64,000 bases of DNA from Pithys albifrons albifrons (GCF_047495875.1 NC_092458.1:114067727-114131726), one strand, 5' to 3'; counted from the first letter of the stretch, positions 1-11,752 are shown. The notes: a model not told the origin generated them from the letters alone. Program-made: numbers and translations.

Positions 1-58
1 AATTGTGCCTTCTACATACATGCAAATTGTGCTAATTGTGCCTTCTACATACATGCAA
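1..58. repeat. Two-copy tandem duplication, about 33-bp unit, cut by the window edge
   Basis: The stretch AATTGTGCCTTCTACATACA at position 1 recurs at position 34, and the following TGCAAA also matches. The array may have more copies upstream of the window. Confidence 0.85.
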
Positions 59-2828
59 AGGTGGATAATGAGCTTCACCGTGATTTCTTTTTTATATAAA
101 CTAAACTTTGATTAACTAGACAATTTTATATTGAAATATAGAAGTTTTTCTCCCATATATTGATCTAAATTTAAATTGAAGAATAAATAATGACTATCTA
201 TTAATATGATCCTGCATTATGATAAAAATATATATAACTAAAGATTATGAAATTGGTAAGCAGAAAAACCTCCAAATTTTCTTGTATAAATATAGCCAAA
301 TTTTGTCTCAGTGTCAGCTGAAATCAAATTGCACAGCCAGCCAGCCAAAAATCCTGTTAACAAGCCATGCTCATCAATAGGAATGCCAACAGAAATGGAA
401 GGTTTCTCATTTATTTTACATACTCTCTGAAATACCACCAGGCAAACCGTGACTGCCAAAGCCATAAAGGATCCAGAGCACTTTGTACCCACAACGTCTC
501 CAGTCACACAAACCCAAGGGCACACCAAAGATTTTGCTTTTAGTACAAGTTTTAGATGCAACAGAATGTTTAAGACAGAGATTTTTTTTTTTTTTGAGAA
601 TAATTTTCTCACTTTTCCTCATTTAAAAGGTTAGTTGTGGTGATCCTGTAGCTCTGACAAACCCTGCACCTGTTTGGCTGTTTGCAGGAGTTCATGAAGT
701 GAACACTGAAGAACACCAAGCAAATAGGAAAAGAGATCTACAATTAGCTTTATTTATTTATTTATTCCAACATTGCCAAGGCTGAGACCTGTTTTAAAGT
801 TCATGCAGGTACAGCCTCTGTGTTGACTCTTTTGTAGGGCTCCAAATTTTACTCTGGCAATCCGTGGTGCACAAAACTGCAGAGAACTTGGTGTGATTAA
901 AAACGTGCCCAGAAGGCATTTTCTGAAAGCTTCTTGTCCTCTGAATTTGAGTCTTGATTAAAAATGGTCAGGTTCATGCAGTGTTTATTCACCCTAACTT
1001 ATTAAGCAGTCAAACCTTAATTTGGGTGTGTGTATTCTTACAGGAGGAAAAGTGATTTTCTGTCACCTGCCTCTCTCTCCAAAATGCTGGCAAACCTGCC
1101 CTGGCCATTTGTGTCCACCTCTGAGCTCCAGAAGTGGCTTCAGAGTCTCCTTTCTGCAGCCAAATGACCTTGTCAGCTCCACTCCAACATCTCCAAAGTG
1201 CTTCCTGAACATCCTGTAATTAGCTCAATAATGGGCTCTGCTGCAGTAACAGGTACCTGGTTTTTTTGTAACTCATCAGCCCAGGATGTGCCTGCACAGT
1301 CTGATCTTTGCAGCTGAACACACAGATGGGCACAAAGAACAGGTTGCTGCAATAACGAGCCTGGAAAATTCCGAGTGTGGAACAGGCACCAGCTGCGTGG
1401 GCTGAAAATGCTAAACCTGGAGCTCTCAGAGAAGGCTCAGCTTCTCCTGGGGCTTCTCAAAACTGTGCTGAGGGGCAGTTTGCACCTTTGGCTGCTTAAT
1501 ACCTGCTCCCTGAAGGCCTTCAGAAAGATATATATGATTTTAACAATCAGGCTGATGTGCTTCTGACAACTTTACTCTGATCCCAATTCTTACAGCCCAG
1601 AAATTCCCCAGTCTGCTCCCTGCTTTGAATAGATTTGTGATTTTCCTTCCTGCCTGATACACAGGGTAACATTTCATGATTTGTGCTGGCAAGTCCAGCA
1701 ATAACATTTTAATAAGTTATTTTAATTTGAAAATTTAAATACCAAATGGGACCTTTAATTCAAAGTGACTGATTAACCACTGGAATGTAACTACCTGCTT
1801 GCCTGTATTTGGCTTTTTAATTAACCACTGACAGAGGTTTTACATCCACAGTGCACTAAAGTGTTATATGTATTTATATATAAAATAACAATGGGATTTA
1901 CTGCTGTTATTTATCAAAATGTACAACAATATGTGTCAAAAGTGCAAAAATCAAGCACTTCATGTCTTTGGTTAATTACAAATATATGTGAAGTTATAGA
2001 CTGAATGTGGATTTGAACTAGAATCCAAAGAATTCATTAATAAATTTTAAAGAAAATAATATTTTTATATGAAGAATTATCAGAATAATTAACCAGAGAA
2101 ATGTTGAGATATATAATTTCATGCTCACAAAGTTTACAGCAATTTAATTATTTGATATCCAGATACCAGCTACTGTCTGGCTGTTGGAGACCCTCAGTTT
2201 GCCTCTGAAGTGTTTGATATTAGTTTTATTAAAGAAAAAGAGGCTGGAGCAGCTGGAAGTTGTCAGGCAGGATGTCAAATTCTATTTTCCTACTGAATGA
2301 AAGGTTGGCACCCAGCTACTGGGAAAGGCATGCACTGCAATACAAGAATCAAATAAGTAAAATCCTGTTATAGCTGAAGATGGTTTTGCACTAAAATCCA
2401 CAGGTGTTTCAAAAATCAATGAATGTTTAATATAGATTTCAATTTCTCACGAGAAAAGGTAAGAACTCTCACTGGTACATTTTCATGATGGCTAAAACAG
2501 CCACCAAAAGGAAAAAACCAAAACAATTTCAGGCTTACATTTCATCCTGCAAACAAATTGTTGTTTTTTCCTTAACAGACCCTTCCAAGGATTTAGTTTT
2601 AGTTCCTGACATGTTTATATTAGTCACTTGTACTCTGAAAACACACCAATTGTGGCATTTACTGTATAAATAACTCTTTCCTGCTCTTTCAGACTTCACA
2701 GTATTGATTTTCACAATGCAAATGACACCTGATGGTTTTTATTCTTTTGGATTTAAAAAAAAGGTTCCTCATCCCAGTTCCTCACAGAATGGGCTGAGAT
2801 ACAAAATAACTCCTCTTCATTTGCATTG
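59..2828. other. Unique, mostly AT-rich non-coding DNA
   Basis: No recognisable gene or interspersed repeat seen. A short (TTTA)n run lies near 749-766. The part from about 1690 to 2160 is very AT-rich and holds many TTAATTA/TAATTA-like words, including two TTAACCACT copies. An open frame on the minus strand (238-612) is discussed under findings and is not accepted as a gene. Confidence 0.5.
749..766. repeat. (TTTA)n microsatellite
   Basis: About four perfect TTTA units in the context GCTTTATTTATTTATTTATT. Confidence 0.85.
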
Positions 2829-2935
2829 TGAAAAAACCAAACCAAACCAAACCAACCAACCAAATAAACAAAAAAAACCCCAACCAAACAACAAAAAACC
2901 ACCCCCAAACCCAAAACAACAACAATAAAAAAAGC
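2829..2935. repeat. A/C-rich low-complexity tract
   Basis: The plus strand is almost only A and C, with AAACC/AACCA-type words (for example ACCAAACCAAACCAACCAAC) ending in CAACAACAATAAAAAA. Reading frames through it code only K, N, P, Q and T, which is a composition effect. It resembles the much larger array at 53.1 kb. Confidence 0.85.
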
Positions 2936-3615
2936 ACAAATTTTCTGAGGAGGTGCCTGGAGTTCCCTGCACTGAACTCACTGCACTCAGACACACAACT
3001 GGAGATTTCCAGCAAACTAAAATGTGGATGGGGAAGGGAAGCTCCCAAAAGCTGCCAGTGGAGTATCAGCAGAGGAAGCACCTCCCAGAGGCTTCATCTC
3101 CTCTACCAAATCATCTCCTCTTCCAAAAATCCCTGAGGTCCAAATGGGTCCTCCCCATGTGCCACCAACCTCTGCCCTCAAGGACATGAATCTCTCTGCA
3201 AAACACACTGATCACTTCTGGATTATCAGCTGTAATTACTGCTGGAGAGCACAGGAAAAGGAGTCTGTGCAGTCAAGTTAAGAGCATAAATAACCAAAAT
3301 ATGTTTTTATTTCTCCAGATGAACTCTCTTGCCTTCAGTCCCCCTGGTGATATGCACTGTTTTCTTTACATTCCATACGCCCAACACTTCAAAGGCCATG
3401 CCAGTGACACTGAAGGGGTTTTGGTTTTTTGATTTTTCATTTTTATAAATTTTAGAAGTACTTGTAACTGTAGTAAAATGTAGATTTAGTGTTAATATTT
3501 CTAACAGCTTAAGCTTATTGTTAATATATCCTAACTCCTGACATTTATCGGTAGCTCAAATTCTTGGAGTTATTTAGTCTTGTTCAGACTCTCTTCAAGG
3601 TAAAGAGCTGAAGAC
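2936..3615. other. Unique DNA, no feature seen
   Basis: The first 300 bases are moderately GC-rich and open in several frames on both strands, but none of the translations is recognisable. The rest is AT-rich. Confidence 0.4.
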
Positions 3616-3972
3616 TGTCAGAAATACCATCAGAATGAGACACAAACATGGGGCAGAGTGAGCCAGAAATCAGAACACTGGAAGAACTCCGAAAACCTGA
3701 GGAAGAGGAGAACTGATGAAGAGAAGGTCTCATTGACCCCGGACCCAACTCCTGGGGGTGGAACAGGGGTGGGACCAAGGCTGGACCAAGAGATGTGTGA
3801 ACTGAGGACTGGATGGATCATATTATAAAACCCACAGACACCAGTGTTCAAGAGGTGCATGGGCATGTCATTATGTATTCCTGAGGGCCCTCAGCCTGAT
3901 ATTAAAGGACTTCACTCTCTATCTTATCCCACACTAACTTGGCTCAGAGTCCTGCTTTGTTGGAGTCTCTCA
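3616..3972 (+). mobile_element. LTR-like fragment of an endogenous retrovirus (tentative)
   Basis: The segment has an LTR-like order: a TGTCAG start at 3616, a GC-richer U3-like part, a TATTATAAAA box near 3820, an ATTAAA polyadenylation-like signal near 3900, a pyrimidine-rich stretch (ACTTCACTCTCTATCTTATC), and a possible CTCTCA end at 3972. No matching target-site duplication flanks these ends, so the borders are guesses and the element may be truncated. It could instead be another old repeat. No internal retroviral coding region is evident on either side. Confidence 0.4.
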
Positions 3973-5855
3973 TGGCATCACCAGAAATCAGCATTGCACC
4001 TTTTTTTCCTTTAATAACAACCTCCTTTAGTACCAGCCATTCAAATGCTGCTGGATGTGTTTGTTGCGTTGTGTGGGACTGGTGAGGCACTTCCAGAATT
4101 CCAGATTGCCAACCCACCAGGAGAGGAAAGGAATGATACACACACATCACACATTCACCTCAGTGGGAGCAAAGAGCAACTCAAACACTCACAGAAATTA
4201 TGACCTGCATGGAAAAAGGGAAGTTTAATCCTTGCTATGCAACTGGAAAACAAATGATGAATATAATGGATATAACCTGCTTAACATGAAAAGCAACAGA
4301 GAACTAAAAAACCTCCCAGAAACCTTGGGCACAAAACAAATGTGCTGCTGCTGGTACAGAATGGTTCACTCACACCAATTACACAAGGCAGGAAAAGGTT
4401 TTACAACCTGACTACAAGATCATCTGACTATAATACAAAAGTTAGTCTGTAGGTTATAAACGAGGCTTGGGATTTTCCCTGATTTAACTTGTGTCTGGGA
4501 GGCTTTTTAGTTTAAAATATGGTAAAATTCAAATGACACTGCACATTTTAAGCTGATGCACATTGACAGTCCTGAAAGAAAATCTGTGAGAAGAAGAGTA
4601 TAGAATTGTTGATGTTATTCTAATAAACTATAGTGCACATGGTACAAACTAAACTTTAATTTCTTGGTGATAGAAAGGCAAACAAACCAGTGCTGAACAC
4701 ACTTGTAGATTTGTTGCTAGGAAGGTGGCAAGATTATTTCAGGTCCTTTTTACTGCATTTTGAGTGCTTGGTATTTACTTAGAGAGTCACAGCTTAGTAC
4801 AGCAAACCAGTTGAGTGGCAACACTTTCATTCAGCACTTTCACTCCCAGTTTCCACCTACATCTGCAAGGACAGAATGGCACTTAAAGCCTGAAGAAAGT
4901 CAAAAGTCATAAGATAATTGATAAATATACATATATATATAAAAGATAGCTTGGTATGCTGCCAAATTCAGCAACCACAAGATTTCCATCACAGGTGTTA
5001 CAGAAACTGTATTTCAGGCAGCTCTTGTGCTTCAGAATTTGAAATTTAACTATTGTAATGCTTAATATCCATCAGTAACTGGTAAAACCTTAAAGGACTA
5101 TAATAACACAGTGCAAGAATTTACATGGGAGATTTATGAACAAAGAACTGGAAGACTGAGAGCAAAGATCCCGTGGGATTGTCAGGCCTGTGTTTTCCAA
5201 GACAACTAATCAATGCCCACACAACATGCACCGAGGCAATGTCTGACAGAGGAATCCCCAAATATATTCACATCTCTGAGTGCCAATCTCAGGAACTGGT
5301 CAAAGCCATAAAGTGTCTCGACTAAACATTTACTGGTATGAACAGGCAGCTAAAAAGTCTGAATTTAACAGCTCTGTACGACCTGATCAGAAGCAGCTGA
5401 AGCAAATTGGGTATTTATACAACAGGTGAATGGACTTCTAAAAGTTTGTTATATACTCTTAAAACCCCCAGCTGTATATGATTCCTTGCCATGTTGATAA
5501 AGTTTAGACCCTGTTTCCTCTTTGATTTATTTCAGGCTAATATTGCAGTAATGTTATATCTCAGCTCATACAGGGGGCAGTTGATTTCATACTTAATATG
5601 ACAATTTTAAAACTATCCTGTCCTTCAGACAATTTCCAGTGTCCCTAAAACAATGAGTACATTTGGAAGAGTATAAAAGCTGTTACTTAAAACTAACAGA
5701 AGATTTCCTGCAGTGTTACAATGTGGTGCATCTATTCAGTATTGAAATGTAACAGCTCAAGAAGTACCTGTTTACCAGTAAAGACAATTCCACATCATTT
5801 TCTGTTGCCTTTTATAGCAACATTATCTTTGAGTTTCCTTCTTTCCCAAATTCCA
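3973..5855. other. Unique AT-rich DNA, no feature seen
   Basis: No repeat family or coding signal recognised. A short TA-rich run (ATATACATATATATATAA) lies near 4925-4945. Confidence 0.45.
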
Positions 5856-6165
5856 GAGACTTGGGGGGAGGGGGAAAGAAGGACCCCAAAATTCCAGAGA
5901 CACCCCCCCTCCATTTTCTCTATTCCCCCCAACCTCCCCCCAGGACTCCCCAAAATTCCCCAATTCCCCTCAAATTTTCTCTATTTTCCTTCCCAAATTC
6001 CCCAATTTCCCCCAAATTTTCTCTACTTTTCCCTCCAAATTTTCTCTATTATCTTCAATTTCCCCTTCCCCCCGCCCCCAATTTTCAATTTTCCCTCAAA
6101 TTTTATCTATTCCCCCCCGCCCCCGCCAATTTCCTCAATTTCCCCCCCCCCCCCAAATTGCTTAG
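5856..6165. repeat. C-rich polypyrimidine minisatellite-like tract
   Basis: The plus strand is dominated by C runs and T runs. The words CCCCAAATTTTCTCTA and CCCAATTTCC recur at irregular 25-40 bp spacing, so this is a degenerate tandem repeat. C runs of 7 to 10 near its ends give the minus strand matching G runs. Two plus-strand frames stay open through it (F, P, S, I and L only), which is a composition effect. Confidence 0.85.
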
Positions 6166-7368
6166 AAGAGCTCAAAAAGTAGATGGGAACTTCCTTGTTT
6201 GTTCTTAGTTTATTTTGGTTGAGGGTTGTACAACCAGAGCAGAATTTGAGCTGCAATAAAGCTCAGTTTTCATGTCAACATATTCTCATTTCCAATGACC
6301 TTTAAGGTTCCTGTTTTATTTCCATACAATTGAGTTTCTGAGGAATGGTCTCCTTCAGATAAACCAGCATTAATTCTAAATAAAGCTGCCTTGAGGACCT
6401 GTATAATTTCAAACTTTATAAAGTGTTCTTCTACCCTTCCTTTTGTTCACTCACATGATGCGGGAGGCTGGAAAATACAGAGGAACCCAAAGGAAAAGCA
6501 TCAAATTCAAACCTTGGTATAATTATTGGGAAGAAATGTTCAAACTTTATCCTACTAAACTGTCAGTTGTAACACTGTGATATATTATTAATTTCTTCCT
6601 GGAAGGAGAATGATCATAACAAAGTTAAGTTATCAAGGACAAATATTCAGAAGTAAAGAACTGGAGTAGTCTCAGGTATTTAGGAGGAAGTTTGATATAT
6701 GCCAAGTGAAGACCTGGATCTAAAGGACTGTCAGAATCAACTTCATGATCTGGTTGCATTTGCACTGCCTTTAGCTCTGTCATTCTCAAAGAAAAAATCT
6801 TGAATGTGGCCTCATGTCTTCAAAAGATTCTTCACATTCATATTTAGTTTTTATGCTTTGTAAAAATACTGGGCTTAAGCTCCCATCAAAATGAATAAAA
6901 ATCAGAGGGACAAGTGAGGGTGACTTCATCAACCACTCAGGTAAAACTTCTGAAAAAGTCAGAATGTGTTCTCATAGATAGATTGAAACCCAAGTTACTT
7001 CATTTTTATTATTACTTTCCCATATGATTAATACTCAGTGTAAGAGCAGTTCAAGGATGAGCTGATGCTGCAGGAGGTGATTGTTCCCTAAATGGCCCTG
7101 CCCAGAGTCAGGACTAAACCCTTCCCTGGAACTGGCACTTGTCAGTCAACACCATTTTAGGATAAACATGCTGTGGGTCATGAACATTATTTTCCAGCTG
7201 AGTATTAACAAAGCAAAACTGATCAATCAATTAATCAATCAATCAATCAATCAAAGCAGCAAAACAGAAAATAAAGGCAATGAAATAAAGTACAGGAAGG
7301 AGGTTAAGGTGGTGCTGCCCCAGTGGATCCAGTTCCATAACCCAATACAACTATCTCAGCATAATCTA
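6166..7368. other. Unique DNA with a small (TCAA)n microsatellite
   Basis: Mostly AT-rich unique sequence. A TCAA/TTAA run (GATCAATCAATTAATCAATC and on) lies at about 7219-7256. Nothing else recognised. Confidence 0.45.
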
Positions 7369-7513
7369 AGAATCAAAGAATCATGGAATGGATTGGGTTG
7401 GAAAAGACCTCCAAGTTCACCAAGTCCAACCCTTGGTCCAACTTCAGTCCCTTTACCAGATCATGGCACTCAGTGCCACGGCCAACCTCAGTTTAAAAAC
7501 CTCCCTGGAGGGA
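7369..7513 (-). mobile_element. CR1 LINE, 3' end only
   Basis: Read on the minus strand it ends with the CR1 tail (ATTCCATGATTCTTTGATT), preceded by the 3' UTR stem-loop and the last ORF2 codons. The hairpin TGGCACTCAGTGCCA is intact. The copy stops about 145 bp from its 3' end, the 5' truncation usual for target-primed reverse transcription. It is more worn than most copies here. Confidence 0.9.
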
Positions 7514-8570
7514 TAAATAGGTCTCATTAAGGGTATTTATTTTATTCTTAGGGTGAGATTAATTTTATTTCAGTATCCTGATAGAGTACTATAAAATGTC
7601 CATTTAAATGGGGACCTTTCAGCTTAATTAATTTCACTCCCAGGTTTGCACTTTATTCAATAGAGTTTACACAGCTCAGCATCCTAAAAGGACTGAAATG
7701 CTTCAGTCAGTTGGCTTCAGATATTTTATATTCTTCTTACAGTTGAAAACACTGAAAATGTTGTTTACTTTATCACTGAACAACTTTTTTTTTTTTGAAC
7801 AAGGCTGTGAAGAGTTCTGACTAAATATCTAAATAGAGTCTTGCTTTCTGTTTATAAATATATAAATACAAATGGCAAGTTACAATTGCATATCAGTGTG
7901 AAAACCAGGCTGTCACTATTTTTGTGATTCAAGTTATTTAGTCAATGACAACTTGAGGGGTTTATTTTCTGCATCTTGAAAAATAACATCTTGAAGCTTT
8001 GAAGTATTGCTTTGTAGTCTGAAAAAAAAATGTTGGTATTTTGACAGTTTAATGAAGCAGGGATGAAAAACACCGATGAATCTTTGGAATATTTATGCAA
8101 ATAAAAATGTAGGATTTTGTCATTATTCACTGTCATTTTAGAAAGCCACAGTGCAGTGACTTGTAGTAGGAATGAGAGAGAATTCTCATTATTTTTGACC
8201 AACACAGGGCATGTTAAACCACTGCAATGTTTCGGGTTTAGGATTCTGTTTTGGGGACTAGAAAGAAGCCATCCAGTTAGAAATCCTCACATTCTGACAA
8301 ACTGTGAAGGAGAATGGGAAAAAAATCCACTATTATTATTTAAATTAAAAAAGTTTGAGTTTTATCCTTTTATGGATGGAAATTTAGTTGCTTACTAATA
8401 TTATAATGGTTATTGTGATATATGTAAGAAAATATGAACTGAACAGAGGACAGATTTAAATAAGAACTTATACAGGAACCAGAAGGGAAACAAGGGCTGA
8501 TTTTGTGGTTAGAACTTGACAAGCATCAACAAGGAAATCCAAATTGCCTTCCCTCCTTCTCCTCCACAAA
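7514..8570. other. Unique AT-rich DNA, no feature seen
   Basis: Contains a T11-type run near 7787-7797 and AT-rich sequence. No repeat family or coding signal recognised. Confidence 0.45.
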
Positions 8571-8686
8571 TCACAGAATCACAGACAGACTGAGCTGGAA
8601 GGGACCCCCAAGGGTCATCGAGTCCAACTCTTCAGTCAATGGCCCACACAGGGGATTGAACCCATGAGCTTGGCATTATTACAGCC
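8571..8686 (-). mobile_element. tRNA-derived SINE with CR1-like tail (TguSINE1-like), head truncated
   Basis: On the minus strand it carries a pol III B-box-like GGTTCAATCCC inside a tRNA 3' half, then a short linker (CTGAAGAGTTGGACTC) and a CR1-like 3' tail ending TGATTCTGTGATT. The A-box half is missing, so the copy is 5'-truncated. The second copy at 26.3 kb shares linker and tail closely. SINEs with a tRNA-Ile-like head and CR1 tail are known from zebra finch; the family name here is by recollection, not a search. Confidence 0.82.
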
Positions 8687-10248
8687 AAGTTTTACGTGCT
8701 GCTACAGAGACAACTTTGTGGAATGAGAAAACTTTTAGCAGGAAGTTTTAACTTTCCCTGCATGTAAACCAAGTCTGACATGCCAGGGTTGGGCTGTCTC
8801 CACTCTCTCCAGCCCCTGGACTGACAGCTGGAATCCTGCAGCATTTCTGCCACCGAGTTCCCTGCTATTTCTTCACTGACCCCAAGTCTGCATTTCATAA
8901 AGATTTTCTATCCCAAGGTTTCTCCACCCTCCTTTATCCCAGGAATGTCTTCTCCTTGAGGATGTTGATGCTCAAAGGCTTCATGCTCCCAAATCCAAAC
9001 TTCTTCTTAGGGCTTCCACACTTCCTTCCCTCAGATCACTTCCCATTAGATGTGGCTTCCCTAACACACTTTCTGTCCATTTTTTACATTCATCCTTCTG
9101 TGCCCCAACCACACCCTCTCCTCCTGCCCACACTGCTGATCACTGCCCTGTGTCTGCCTAGTGTCTGTCCTCTCCACTGAAGAAATACACCCCTATATTC
9201 ATTTCTGAGGTGGATTTAAAGGGTTTTAAAAAGAAGCATCTTGGCCAGGACCCAGAGGAGGAAGGGAAAACCCTCACCCAGCCCTACTGGCACAAGACAC
9301 CAAGTGCTGTTGTGTGTTCACAGTCCCTCCATACATGAGCTCATACATTTCTCATCTCTCTTATAACCAGATAAATACATATATTTGCTAGATACAAACA
9401 AAGATGTTTCAAGCTGCTGATCAACTGCAGGAGTTGGCCCAAGGCTGAAGGAGAGTTGGAGGTCTGTGCAACAGAGCCCACCAATACCTTGGCTAATTCC
9501 CAACACCAATGACAACAACGACAAAGCTCACTGGGAGGGTGAAGGTACTTTTGATGCTCCACTAGCCGTAAGTATATAAATGCAATAATGAAATTAATTA
9601 ATTTTTAAAAGCTTATTATTTCTAAATGGTTTGTGCTCTTTCCTTGGCGATCATTTCACGGTCCTCTGGTGTTCACCTTTTAAATGCTGAGCATGCAAAG
9701 AGGACACAACTTTTATTTCATGAGGCAGCCAAGGGGCAGCTGCAGGTAGCAGAGGCTGCAGGTTGCTTTTTAATCTGATGCAGTTATTCAGCACCCTCTT
9801 GCACCTGCAGAAGACAAACAACCTGACACTGAGCTCACCTGCACTCTTTAGTTAGAATATATTGCTAGCATTAAAGAGATTTTCCCTAATCATCCATTAC
9901 TGAGGAGTGATTCTAAAGCCCATTAATTGCACCTACTTTGTGTTAAAGACACTCAAACCAGTCCAAACGGGGAGAGAGTGGGAATAAAAGTCACAGTGCA
10001 GTAGTTATTGACCAAAGGTGGGGTTTGTTGTTGGGGTTTTTATGTAGACATGTTCAGCCTTATATCCTGAGCAGATTAATGCTAATATGATTTATTTCTA
10101 ATATGTTGGGAAGTATTGTGGTATGTAAGAACAACTCACTCCCTTTGCTGTATCAGCACTCACTGCCTGGCCTGAGTCAGAACAGTCAACAAGACAGGAG
10201 GTGCTGCTTCCCAAAGATCCCATTTCAGTTGTGTATTCCCTGGATATT
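8687..10248. other. Unique DNA, no feature seen
   Basis: Mixed composition with a pyrimidine-rich patch at about 8900-9180. No repeat family, RNA gene or exon recognised. Confidence 0.4.
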
Positions 10249-10610
10249 TCACAGAATCATAGAATCGATTGGGTTGGAAAAGACCTCTGAGATCATCGAG
10301 TCAAACCCTTGGTCCAACTCCACTCCCTTTACCAGATCATGGCACTCAGTGCCAATCTGTGCCCAGCCTGGAGCACTGCAGGGATTGGGGTGGCCAAAGG
10401 GCAGGACCTGCACTTGGCCTTATTGAACTTCATCCCATTGGAATCAGCCCATCTCTCCAGTCTATCCAGATCCCTCTGCAGAGCCCTCCTGCCTTCCAGC
10501 AGGTCGACACTCCCTCCCAACTTGGTGTCATCAGCAAATTTGCTGATGATGGACTCAATCCCCTCATCTAAATCATCAATAAAGATGTTAAACAGGACTG
10601 GACCCAACAC
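10249..10610 (-). mobile_element. CR1 LINE, 3' end joined to a reverse transcriptase segment by an internal deletion
   Basis: From the low-coordinate side it has the CR1 tail, the 3' UTR stem-loop and the ORF2 stop region up to TGGCACTCAGTGCCA. It then jumps at about 10351-10354 to sequence that lies roughly 600 bp further upstream in the longer copies at 20.8 and 56.5 kb. Beyond the jump the minus strand encodes part of the CR1 reverse transcriptase. The break lies in the shared 4-mer GCCA. The element ends near GGACTGGACCCAACAC, slightly further 5' than the copy at 56.5 kb. Confidence 0.93.
10355..10610 (-). pseudogene. CR1 ORF2 reverse transcriptase fragment
   Basis: The minus strand reads [16 protein letters not shown], then [13 protein letters not shown], then [22 protein letters not shown] is the catalytic motif of non-LTR retrotransposon reverse transcriptases (the x-x-D-D motif C). 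In an active element the protein copies CR1 RNA into DNA at the insertion site. Here only about 85 residues remain: the endonuclease, most of the polymerase fingers and the downstream part are gone, and the internal deletion fuses the fragment to unrelated-frame 3' sequence. It is a dead fragment. The same segment occurs at 56.5 kb. Confidence 0.92.
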
Positions 10611-10934
10611 ACACCATCACACTGCAGAATCCAAAACTGCCTGAGAAGAATTTGTCCTGACACCTGAACCAGGACTGAATATTCTGGAATAACACTAAAT
10701 ATATATTCATGTATCAAGGCACAGTGTATTGCAAATATTTGCATAAAGTCACTCATCTTACTATAGAAGAACTTGTATAGGCCACCCTGTCCTTCTGCAA
10801 ATAACATCCTAAATAAAAATGGAAATTGCATCTAATAGCAAAAACCAGCTATTTTTAATGACACAGATTTTTTCATCCTCTATAAAAATTATTTTTATAA
10901 TTATATATTCTCTCAATGGTTATTCTTTGCAAGA
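10611..10934. other. Unique AT-rich spacer
   Basis: Short AT-rich segment between the CR1 and the AT minisatellite. No feature recognised. Confidence 0.45.
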
Positions 10935-11291
10935 ACTTGTTCATTTGTAAATTCAAAAATTTGCAAATTCAAATTTGTAAATTTAAAAATTTGTAAATTC
11001 AAATTTATAAATTCAAAAATTTGCAAATTTAAAAATTTGTAAAGTTAAAAATTGGTAAAATTAAAAATTTGTAATTTCAAATTTGTAAAATTAAAAATTT
11101 GTAAATTCAAATGTGTAAAATTAAAAATTTGTAAATTCAAATGTGTAAAATTAAAAATTTGTAAATTCAAAAATTTGTAAATTTAAATTTGTGAAATTAA
11201 AAATCTGTAAATTCAAATTTTTAAAATCAAAAATTTGTAAAATTCAAATTTGTAAATTTAAAAATTTATAAATTCAAATTTGTAAATTTAG
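10935..11291. repeat. AT-rich minisatellite (AAATTTGTAAATTCA-type)
   Basis: Words such as AAATTTGTAAATTCAAA and TGTAAAATTAAAAATT recur about twenty times at roughly 16-18 bp spacing. Pairs make a higher-order period of about 32-36 bp: the stretch containing CAAATGTGTAAAATT repeats near 11108 and 11138. The unit is nearly its own reverse complement, so the array can fold back. Confidence 0.9.
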
Positions 11292-11321
11292 CATGTGTTA
11301 CAGCAGCCTGGTGTACTGTAT

Positions 11322-11372
11322 GTACACACACACATATATATATGTATATACACACACACACACATATATACT
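11322..11372. repeat. Compound (CA)n/(TA)n microsatellite
   Basis: ACACACACACATATATATAT is followed by GTATATACACACACACACAC and ATATATA. It is likely length-polymorphic. Confidence 0.95.
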
Positions 11373-11542
11373 GCAAGAAAGAATATGCATTTACCATAAA
11401 AGAAGTGACCCACACTCAGTTAAGGCGGGTGCTTGGTGCCCAGTAGAAAAAGAAAAATAAATTCAGATTTTCTGTAAATATTTATAAACTTGTATTTATT
11501 AAATATTTTACTTTTAGAGGCTTACATAAATTAAATGGACAA

Positions 11543-11752
11543 ATTCATAGAATCATAGAATGGACTGGGTTGGAAAAGACCTCCGAGATCATCAAGTCCA
11601 ACCCTTGGTCCAACTCCAGTCCCTTTACCAGATCATGGCACTCAGGGCCACGGCCAAGCTCAGTTGAAAAACCTCCAGGGATGGGGAATCCACTCCCTCT
11701 CTGGGCAGCCCATTCCAATGCCTGAGCACTCTCTCTGTAAGGAATTTTTTTC
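11543..11752 (-). mobile_element. CR1 LINE, 3' end only
   Basis: The tail CATAGAATCATAGAATGG, 3' UTR stem-loop, ORF2 stop region and about 35 further ORF2 codons are present. Similarity stops after GGAATTTTTTTCA, the 5' truncation point. One change (CAGGGCC for CAGTGCC) weakens the stop-codon hairpin. Confidence 0.93.
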
